Origin: Saprospiraceae bacterium
GTDB lineage: Bacteria; Bacteroidota; Bacteroidia; Chitinophagales; Saprospiraceae
NCBI GenBank assembly: GCA_016714085.1
Contig: JADJNW010000004.1
Coordinates: 62,001-126,000, forward strand
Reading direction: 5' to 3'
Length of the DNA stretch: 64,000 nucleotides
Position numbers and translations under genes: made by a program. The notes under the pieces were generated by a model. That model did no database searches. It was not told where the DNA came from and was given only the letters and a program-made list of their open reading frames with translations. This document shows, piece by piece, positions 56,713 to 64,000 of this stretch. The stretch's first letter is position 1. Each line of letters opens with the position of its first letter.

Positions 56713-58075
56713 TTGATAAATCGAAGGTATTTTAAGAGAAATGACTATGAAGTAAAAGTTCTCTTGCATATAGCGGGTGGAGTGATTTGTGCATACATAC
56801 CTACATTAGTTATAGGTTGGTTTTTTTATGTCTTTGTTATTGAGGGTTAGTAAAGACTTTTTATACCTCCAATCGAACGGGTCAGGCGCACCGTATAGCA
56901 GCATACATTGGTGGAATGGAGATGATAATGCGAATGTCGCGAGTAGGATTACCTCATGGAGTTAGCAAAATACGCTACTATAGTCATCTTGTTTTGTGGA
57001 ATTATTTTCATGCGTCGCTTTAGCAATAAAACTTGGATTTTAATTCTCTATTTTCTCTTCAGCTTCCTTCAATTATTTTACTGATACAAGCAAGTGAACT
57101 AGAAGAAGCACGACAATTGATTTCTTTTAATCTTTCTGGTCCACTTTGTTTGATGATTGCAGGTATTTATTTTCTTCATCGCAGATTTAAGGAAGAAGAT
57201 ATTACCGACATTTTAAAAATATTTTATTACCTGTAGCTGCCACCATTGGCTGGTTGTTTATTCGTACACCGAAGTTATCAGAATTAGAATTTTCGTTTGG
57301 TGCTAATTTTGCCGCAAGCGGGTATGGCCCTGAATCAAATGGCTCTGTGTTAGGGCTGGGTATTTTATTAATTGGAATGGCATTTTTGTTTCGAATTAAA
57401 CTATTTCAAAATTCTCTATTTGGATTAGGCTTTATGATGCTATTGGCTTATCGAGCGTTACTTACTTTTTCTCGGGGTGGTATGGCAGCACCAGTATTGA
57501 TATTGGCCTTCATGTTTCTATTTTTTATGTTCACAGAACGACGCTTTCAGCGAAAAATAGGACGTCAACTTATTATAATTGTTCTGCTTGCAGCCGTGAC
57601 AGTTGGAGTTTATAACTATATCAATGTAAATACGGGGAATGCGCTATACAATCGCTTCCGCTGGAATTAGTTATGGTAAGCAAGTGGGGTTACTAGATAT
57701 ACATCAGGACGATTAGATATTCTAAAAATTGATCTTCAAATCTTTGCGGATAATCCTTTTTGGGGTATTGGTCCAAGGTTGGGGGAGGGATGTGCGAATA
57801 GAATATGGTTACCATGAGCGTGTAGCAGCCCATATTGAGTATTCCGCTTACTAGCAGAGCATGGTCTATTAGGAATAGTTGCATTGGGTATTTTAGTCGG
57901 TTTTCCTGCAATAGAATTTTTTCGACGGAAAACTCTAGAAGGGAAATTAATTTTATTAGCAGGTGTTTTGTTTTGTCTTTTCTTCATGTTGCATAGCGCT
58001 ACTCGAATTGCACTGCCGATGTTTTTGTATGGATTAGGATTATGTGTGCCCATTTTCAGAATAAAAATGAACTAA
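56713..58075 (+). CDS. wzy: O-antigen polymerase/ligase (Wzy/WaaL-like), frameshifted
   Basis: Start uncertain (TTG 56713 is possible). About ten membrane helices in changing frames: VICAYIPTLVIGWFFYVFVI, YATIVILFCGIIFMRRFSNK, TWILILYFLFSFL, LCLMIAGIYFLHRRFKEEDI, then the periplasmic-loop block FSFGANFAASGYGPESNGSV and LGLGILLIGMAFLFRI, YRALLTFSRGGMAAPVLILA, ADNPFWGIGPG, AAHIEYSRLLAEHGLLG-like and LFCLFFMLHSATRIALPMFL. The SGYGPxxxxxxLG and HxExxxxLxExG motifs are those of Wzy_C/WaaL proteins. About 450 residues. Joins repeat units or attaches the polymer. Confidence 0.82.
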
Positions 58076-58262
58076 AATTGTTACCAGTGTTAAGAATGGG
58101 TACTCAAGGATAGAAAAAACTATTTTTAAGATTGTTTATTATTAAAAGGAAAATAAAGCCCTGTGAAAATTATAATATATAGATTGGGAGTTCTAATTTT
58201 TACTATTATAGCATATTATTTCTAAATTTTATTTATTGACATATAAAGATGTTTTCTGTTTT

Positions 58263-59275
58263 ATGAAGCAAATTTTATACATCGGCAATCATCTTTCACA
58301 AGATAAAGGCTATCCTTCAGTAGCCGAAAGTATGACACCACTGCTTTCCCCGGAAATAGATTTGCACTTAGTATCCACTCGTCATAATAAGTTATTACGA
58401 GTGCTTGATATGCTTTGGTCATTGATACGATTTGCACGTCGAGAACAACCAATAGTTGTGGATGTTTATAGCACATGGAATTTTATTATGCTTTAGCTAC
58501 AGCAATCCTATTACGTTTTATGGGGGTTGTATATTATTGTGTTTTGCACGGTGGGAACTTACCTGCTCTTTTAAAAAAAAATCCACGACTTTGTCGTCTT
58601 TTGTTTGGTGGGGCATATTTAAATATAGCACCTTCTAGGTATCTCAAAGTTAATTTTGAGCAAGTGGGATACAATACACTTCTGATTCCTAATTTTATAC
58701 CTATAGAAAATTATTCCTTCAATCAAAGAAAATCAATAACGCCCAAACTATTGTGGGTACGAGCTTTTGATATTACTTATAATCCAAGCTTAGCAATCCA
58801 GATTTTATATGGCCTCCAGAAAAAATATACGCAAGCCTCCCTTTGTATGGTGGGACCAGATAAAGATGGAAGCATGGAGAAGTGCAAAATACTTGCTAAG
58901 GAATTAGGTTTAAGCAATAAGATAAAGTTCACTGGAAAATTAAGTAAACAAGAGTGGCTTGAACTTTCGAGAGAGTATGATATTTTTATAAATACTACTA
59001 ATGTTGATAATACTCCAATAAGTGTAATCGAAGCAATGGCATTAGGCTTGCCAGTCATTTCAACTAATGTAGGTGGACTACCTTACCTCATTGAAGATGG
59101 TAGAGATGGACTCTTAGTACCGCCAGATAATGCAAAAGCTTTTACTAATCAAATTTTTAGGCTTTTGGAAAATCCCGACTTAGTTTATAGTTTAAGTCTG
59201 GCAGGACGACAAAAGGCAGAAAGCTTTTCCTGGGAACGAGTCAAGCCTCTTTGGTTAGATGTTTTAGGTGCTTAA
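58263..59275 (+). CDS. GT4-family glycosyltransferase, one frameshift
   Basis: ATG 58263: QILYIGNHLSQDKGYPSVAE, VVDVYSTWNF, frame change near 58480, YYCVLHGGNLPALLKKNPRL, YNTLLIPNFIPIENYSFNQR, KLLWVRAFDITYNPSLAIQI, IFINTTNVDNTPISVIEAMA (motif) and LGLPVISTNVGGLPYLIEDG. About 336 residues. A 187-bp AT-rich gap without a frame separates it from the polymerase gene. Donor unknown. Confidence 0.87.
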
Positions 59276-59299
59276 AAAGGCAGCTTCCTATTCTTTATA

Positions 59300-60636
59300 A
59301 TGATATATAATAAGTTAATAGAGCGCATTGTTTTACCTATTGGAGACTCGATAATGAATACCGACTTTATGTCGGAGCTTCGTCGGTGGCGGCATATTCA
59401 ATATATAGAAGCAGATGAATTAAATAAACTTCAGCAACACAATCTTGCACTTCTTCTTAAATATGCCTCTGATCAAATACCTTTTTACAAAAACTTACAA
59501 ACTACTAGTTGTGAGGATTCTGTGATATGGCTTCGATCCTTTCCAATAATGTATAAAAATTTGATTCGGAATTATCTTGATGATCTTATTGAAGGGGATC
59601 GAAATAAGTTAGTTTGTGAAAAAAGTAGCGGATCTTCTGGCATACAAGGGGAAGTATATATGACGCGAAAAGAACAATATGACGCTATTGCCGCACAAAC
59701 CCACTTATGGGAGTGGTCTGGTTATCGTCTGGGAGATTCAATGCTGCAATTGGGAATGACTACTAATAGATCGGGAATAAAAAAATGGAAAGATTATTTA
59801 CTAAGTGTAAACTACCAACAAGCATTTAATATTAACGCAAGGAGACGGCAACGGCATTACAATCATTCAAAGGAAAATCATCAGCTTTTTTTGGTGGATA
59901 TGCATCTGGTTTATATAGCTACGCCCTATTCGCAGAGCAGGAAGGCCTTAATGATATATCACTCCAGTCCGTTATTTCATGGGGAGATAAAATGTTTCCT
60001 CATTACAGAAGTATGATTGAAAAACAATTTAACACAAAGGTATTTGATATTTATGGAACGACTGAAGGATTTGTTATCGCAGGACAATGTGAACATGGGA
60101 GGTATCATGTTTTAACACCTCATGTATTTTTGGAATTACTGGATGAGCAAGGGAATGAAGTTGCTCCTGGAGAGCTAGGGCACGTAGTAGTTACCCGATT
60201 AGATGCTTATGCGATGCCATTAATACGTTACTATTTAGGTGATTTAGCGATAAAGGCGCATACAGACAAACAGTGCGCTTGTGGCAGGAAATACCCTATG
60301 TTGGAGATGATTATCGGAAGGGATACGGATATAGTTCGGACTCGCTCTGGTAAGATGCTAATTGTTCATTTTTTTACCGGTATTTTTGAGCATATTCCCG
60401 AAATTCAGCAATTCCGGGTGGTTCAAAAAGATTTGGACTCCATTTTAATAGAATATATACCCGCTCATTCTTTCTTTAATAAAGGTATTTTGAAAAAAAC
60501 GGAGCGAATTATTCATGAAAAATTACAAGAGAATTTAACGATTTACTTTCAACAAGTGGATCGAATTGAGCCTACACCATCTGGTAAACCTCAAATTATT
60601 CAGTCTTTTTTAGAAAAACCCAATCTATCTAAATGA
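59300..60636 (+). CDS. CapK/phenylacetate-CoA ligase-like adenylate-forming enzyme, frameshifted
   Basis: ATG 59300. NLALLLKYASDQIPFYKNLQ, the nucleotide-binding loop KSSGSSGIQGEVYMTRKEQ, WEWSGYRLGDSMLQLGMTTN; after frame changes near 59840 and 59985, GGYASGLYSYALFAEQEGLN, VFDIYGTTEGFVIAGQCEHG, ELGHVVVTRLDAYAMPLIRY and YLGDLAIKAHTDKQCACGRK. About 445 residues. CapK-type proteins in capsule loci are PaaK relatives; they probably activate a carboxylate for attachment to a sugar. The substrate is unknown. The stop overlaps the next start (ATGA). Confidence 0.85.
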
Positions 60637-61583
60637 GACTTTCCATTATTATTCCCACACTCAATGAATCCTCTCATATCAAGAACTTGGTTAATACGAT
60701 TAAAACCCTCGACAATACTGAAAAAGAAATATTAATAGTAGATGGAGGCTCTACGGATGATACGGTAGCTCAAGTAAAAAAATTAGCGGAAAATAGTTCT
60801 AATATCCGATTGGTTGAAAACCCAGATAAATATGTAAGCCAAGGATTTAACCGCGCCTTTCAACTAACCCGCGGCCAGTATATATCCTTGATTGGCGCGC
60901 ATTCTATCTATCCTAAAGGATATTTCAGTACCTGTATTCAGGAAATTGAATCGGGTTCTTGTAATGTAGCAGGCGGTAGATTAGTGCATAAAGGCGATTC
61001 GAATATCGGAAGAGCGATTAGTTATTGTATGAGTTCCAAATTTGGAGTAGGTGATACGGAATTCAGAACTATGCGCAAAAAGATGTATGTGGACAGTGTT
61101 GCTTTTGCAGTATATCATCGGAGTGTCTTTGAATCAGCAGGACTGTTGGATGAGGAATTAATCCGTAATCAAGATGACGAGTTTCACTATCGTTTGAATA
61201 AAGCTGGTTTCAGAATATTGATGTTGCCAGATTTAGAGATTATCTATTTTGTCAGGGATTCCTTGGCAAAGCTGTTTTCTCAGTACTACCAATATGGTTT
61301 TTACAAGCCATTGGTAATTAAGAAGGTGCGTTCGGGGATGAGAGTACGGCATTTAATTCCATCTCTATTTGTTTTATATCTTTTTACTTTGCCAATAGCT
61401 ATTTTTTGGTTATGGTGGCTCATTCCGATCATCATATATACAATAGGGGCATTTATATATAGTTTTTTCAATGATGCACCCCTAAAGATAAAGATGATTA
61501 TGCCGCTGGTGTTTCCAGTTTTACATATTTCCTACGGAATAGGATTTCTGGCAGGTATTAGAAAATGGCTGATTTTTAAATAA
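60633..61583 (+). CDS. GT2-family glycosyltransferase with C-terminal membrane helices
   Basis: Intact, 316 residues. LSIIIPTLNESSHIKNLVNT, donor motif VDGGSTDDT (36-44), GFNRAFQLTRGQYISLIGAH, VDSVAFAVYHRSVFESAGLL, DEELIRNQDDEFHYRLNKAG, and two to three C-terminal helices (LIPSLFVLYLFTLPIAIFWL, WWLIPIIIYTIGAFIY). Same layout as ExoA/succinoglycan-type transferases, acting on the lipid-linked sugar at the membrane. Coupled by ATGA to the CapK-like gene and by TAATG to the acetyltransferase. Confidence 0.92.
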   Translation: MRLSIIIPTLNESSHIKNLVNTIKTLDNTEKEILIVDGGSTDDTVAQVKKLAENSSNIRLVENPDKYVSQGFNRAFQLTRGQYISLIGAHSIYPKGYFSTCIQEIESGSCNVAGGRLVHKGDSNIGRAISYCMSSKFGVGDTEFRTMRKKMYVDSVAFAVYHRSVFESAGLLDEELIRNQDDEFHYRLNKAGFRILMLPDLEIIYFVRDSLAKLFSQYYQYGFYKPLVIKKVRSGMRVRHLIPSLFVLYLFTLPIAIFWLWWLIPIIIYTIGAFIYSFFNDAPLKIKMIMPLVFPVLHISYGIGFLAGIRKWLIFK

Positions 61584-62236
61584 TGCCTTTGAAATTTGTT
61601 GATACAGATAAAGCTCAATTAATACAATTGGCAATCTGCCATAAACAGGCATTCCCAAAGTCTCTATCATCGGCTATGGGCAATGTATATCTTACCCGAA
61701 TGTTAGGCTGGTATCTCAGCACCGATAAAACCTTCCTTTTCCATCTTGAAGAAAGCGGACAATGCATGGGCTATTGCGGGGGTATGGTAAATGATGGAAT
61801 CTTGCCAACGGGTTCAGCAAGTGGAATGGCACAATACAGTTTTAAGGAGGCAATACAAGCCTTTTTACTCCGCCCTTGGCTTCTATTACATCCAGAAGTT
61901 CTTAAACGGTATCCTTTTATCTGGCGAAATTTATTGATGAAATTGAGATTAAAGAAAAAAAATCAACGCTCGCAGGTCGTACAAGTACAATTGGAACGAG
62001 AACCGCAGGTAGGTTTGGTAGTCATAGGGGTAGATCCAGCGTATCAAGGCAAAGGCTACGGTTCTATGCTCTTACAGGAATTCGAGCGGCAGGCTATAGA
62101 AGTATATGGTATCCACAAATTACAACTCACCGTCAAAGCCAATAACACTCAGGCGATCAAAGCATACGAGCGCAATGGTTGGTATAAGGGGGAATTGAAA
62201 GGGGAGAGTTTATCTATGATGAAGATTGTACAGTAA
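61583..62236 (+). CDS. GNAT-family N-acetyltransferase
   Basis: Intact, 217 residues, ATG overlaps the previous stop. FVDTDKAQLIQLAICHKQAF, YLTRMLGWYLSTDKTFLFHL, then the acetyl-CoA motif VVIGVDPAYQGKGYGSMLLQ (Q-G-K-G-Y-G) and VKANNTQAIKAYERNGW. The insertion between residues 90 and 140 is typical for Bacteroidota polysaccharide-locus GNATs. Probably acetylates an amino sugar made by the DegT aminotransferase that follows the four-helix unit; the pairing GNAT-DegT is common in deoxy-amino sugar routes. Confidence 0.88.
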   Translation: MPLKFVDTDKAQLIQLAICHKQAFPKSLSSAMGNVYLTRMLGWYLSTDKTFLFHLEESGQCMGYCGGMVNDGILPTGSASGMAQYSFKEAIQAFLLRPWLLLHPEVLKRYPFIWRNLLMKLRLKKKNQRSQVVQVQLEREPQVGLVVIGVDPAYQGKGYGSMLLQEFERQAIEVYGIHKLQLTVKANNTQAIKAYERNGWYKGELKGESLSMMKIVQ

Positions 62237-62756
62237 ATCAGTGGGCGGTTTGTGGTACGCAGTAGGCGGTTTGCGGTAAGCGGTTTGCGCTGAAAGTTGA
62301 GTTATTCAAGATAGGTTCAATGGATTTTAGAGATTTAAAAGCGTATCAATTAGGTTTTGAGTTGGCGATGGAGGTTTTTGAAATTAGCAAGTGCTTTCCG
62401 AAGGAAGAACGGTATGCCCTGACGGATCAAATTAGACGAAGCACCAGGTCGGTTTTTGCAAATATCGCGGAAGCATATCGAAAACGGCTATATCCCGCCC
62501 ATTATACCAGCAAATTGACAGATAGCGATGGAGAAAATGCAGAAACACAAGTTTGGATTGGATTCGCCTTATCTTGTAATTATATCAATCAAGATAAATA
62601 TAATAGTCTGCTGCAAAAAAGTGAATCTGTTGGAAATTTAATTGGCTATATGATACGTAACCCTGAAAAATTCGGCGTTTCTAAATAATGTACCCACTGC
62701 TTACCTTACCCATTAATGCATAACCCATTACACCCATTAATCCATTTCACCCATGC
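62237..62756. repeat. Simple-repeat arms around four-helix-bundle unit 4
   Basis: Left arm 62237-62305: GTGGGCGGTTTGTGGTACGC, GTAGGCGGTTTGCGGTAAGC, GGTTTGCGC. Right arm 62689-62754: TACCCACTGCTTACCTTACC, CATTAATGCATAACCCATTA, CACCCATTAATCCATTTCAC. Purine/pyrimidine bias is opposite on the two sides, with only weak direct complementarity. Confidence 0.65.
62320..62688 (+). CDS. Four-helix-bundle (S23/IVS-type) protein 4
   Basis: Intact, 122 residues. MDFRDLKAYQLGFELAMEVF, CFPKEERYALTDQIRRSTRS, VFANIAEAYRKRLYPAHYTS, SDGENAETQVWIGFALSCNY and SVGNLIGYMIRNPEKFG. The D-L-x-x-Y-Q, LTDQIRRS.RSV..NIAEAY and the E-T-Q block place it in the longer subgroup of the family. It sits between the GNAT and the DegT gene in the same direction, within simple-repeat arms. 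Confidence 0.9.
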   Translation: MDFRDLKAYQLGFELAMEVFEISKCFPKEERYALTDQIRRSTRSVFANIAEAYRKRLYPAHYTSKLTDSDGENAETQVWIGFALSCNYINQDKYNSLLQKSESVGNLIGYMIRNPEKFGVSK

Positions 62757-63984
62757 AAATCCCCTTCTGTCTTCCTTTAATCGATCAGGATGTGATCGCG
62801 GAAGTAAATGACTGCCTCACGAATACAGGTTGGCTGACTACTACCTTAAAGTGCGGGAACTGGAATCCGAAATTCAGAAGATAACAAATACGCCCGTATT
62901 ATGCGTGAATTCCTGGACGTCGGGGGCGATGCTCATGCTGCGTTGGTACGGTATTGGGGCGGGTGATGAGGTCATTATTCCGGCTTATACGTATAGCGCG
63001 ACGGCGCTCTGTGCCATGAATATCGGTGCAAAGGTAATCATGGTGGATGTGAGGGAGGATTTTAATATCGATGTAAATAAAATTAAAGCGGCTATTACAG
63101 CTCGTACCAAAGCCATTTTGCCGGTGGATATTGGCGGCTGGATGTGCGATTATGATGCCATATTAGAATTGGTAAATGAGTCGGATATTATATCTTTATT
63201 TAATCCGGCAAATGAACGCCAGGAGAAGCTGGGGCGAATCCTGGTATTATCGGATGCGGCGCATTCTATTGGCGCTGTTTATAAGGGTAAACCCAACGGA
63301 CAGCAGGCAGATGCAACGGTTTTTTCTTTACATTCTGTCAAAAATGTAACAACGGGCGAAGGCGGGGCTATCGCATTGAATTTGCCAGCACCATTTGATA
63401 ATCAAATAGAATATCAGTTTTTAAAGGCCTTTGCACTGAATGGACAAACGAAAAGCGCGTTTGAAAAAAATCAACCCGGCGCCTGGCGCTATGATATTAT
63501 TGATCAGGGTTTGAAAATAAATATGCCCGATATTTGTGCTGCGATTGGCTTGGCGCAAATCCGCAAATATCACTCCGAATTATTACCTGATCGGAAACGG
63601 ATATTTGAACAATATAATAACGCCTTTTCGCAATATGATTGGGCGCAATTGCCACCCTATTATAATGAATGTAAAGTTTCCTCTTGTCATTTATATATGC
63701 TTAGAATTCAGGGTATTACAGAATCTCAACGCGACGAGCTTATCCTGGAAATTGCAAAGCAAGAGGTCGGTGTGAATGTGCATTATATTCCGATGGCGAT
63801 GTTGACTTTATTCAAAAATAAGGGTTATGATATAAAAGATTACCCAATAACGTATCATAATTATGCACGGGAAATTACATTGCCGGTGTATAATGGATTG
63901 ACGGAAGCGCAGGTGGAATATGTGATACAATCTGTAGTAAATGCTTATCACGCGGTAATTCCAGTACGGCAAGAGGTTTCTTAA
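62753..63984 (+). CDS. DegT/DnrJ/EryC1 sugar aminotransferase, one frameshift
   Basis: ATG 62753: MQIPFCLPLIDQDVIAEVND, CLTNTGWLTT, a frame change near 62852, then VRELESEIQKITNTPVLCVN, IGAGDEVIIPAYTYSATALC, LPVDIGGWMCDYDAILELVN, LSDAAHSIGAVYKGKPNGQQ and the PLP lysine block FSLHSVKNVTTGEGGAIALN. About 410 residues. The C-M-G/GGWMCDYD insertion separates it from the WbpE-like enzyme at 21.3 kb. Likely forms an amino sugar that the GNAT upstream acetylates. The sugar intermediate's own enzymes are not in the window. Confidence 0.88.
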
Positions 63985-64000
63985 TCACTTTTCTTAGTAA

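Noticed and set aside
25275..62688. Diversity-generating retroelement suggested by Avd-like four-helix proteins
   Set aside because: No reverse transcriptase and no template/variable repeat pair were found near any of the four genes.

Overview
The window looks like a chromosomal segment of a Bacteroidota bacterium, most likely of the Saprospiria type. The evidence is a six-copy family of DUF6090 proteins, MtaB and LhgO of Bacteroidota type, an UpxY/NusG-like capsule antiterminator, -33/-7 promoters of the TTG-N19-TAnnTTTG kind, and frequent lack of Shine-Dalgarno sequences. No rRNA, tRNA or CRISPR array was seen. Most genes are cut by single-base indels that leave the reading frame recoverable in another phase. 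Because this also hits uvrB, it looks mainly like sequence error rather than decay, so gene spans below are given for the reconstructed genes.

Layout. 1-4.6 kb is an accessory island of small unrelated genes separated by attC-like inverted-repeat spacers (TAACGGTT/AACCGTTA), followed by a DUF433/DUF5615 antitoxin-toxin pair. 4.6-9.0 kb holds uvrB, a Uma2-type nuclease and a TPR-adenylate cyclase. 9.2-14.6 kb is a tandem array of six DUF6090 membrane-anchored genes plus three 51-bp 5' fragments, two of them joined to a 190-bp palindromic element. Exact 21-bp-period noncoding repeat arrays lie at 2.8-3.0 and 14.7-15.0 kb. 15-19.4 kb has mtaB and a sigma/anti-sigma/secreted-protein unit closed by a terminator.

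19.4-64 kb is one large plus-strand surface polysaccharide locus, interrupted by a minus-strand IS110 element and a small minus-strand gene at 33.6-35.6 kb. The front part encodes a regulator, L-2-hydroxyglutarate oxidase, a UDP-GlcNAc(3NAc)A-type pathway (WbpO/TviB-like dehydrogenase, WbpE-, WbpD- and WbpB-like enzymes), an UpxY-like antiterminator, CysC, a UDP-glucuronate epimerase and the CpsB/Wza/Wzc export-control set. The middle part encodes a Wzm/Wzt ABC exporter, NeuC/CBS/NeuA/NeuB for a nonulosonic acid, and many modification enzymes and glycosyltransferases. The rear part has a Wzy-like polymerase/ligase, a CapK-like enzyme, more glycosyltransferases, a GNAT and a second DegT aminotransferase. 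Base composition switches sharply inside wzt, near 49.4 kb and near 54.4 kb, which fits block replacement.

The observation I rank highest is that four S23-type four-helix-bundle genes lie inside this locus, all in operon direction, each bracketed by low-complexity arms that are different in sequence but mostly inversely related. This resembles the 23S rRNA intervening sequences that encode the same protein family, but here the units sit between protein genes of a polysaccharide operon. A second point is that LhgO next to WbpB/WbpE makes sense as a recycler of the 2-hydroxyglutarate that WbpB-type enzymes release.
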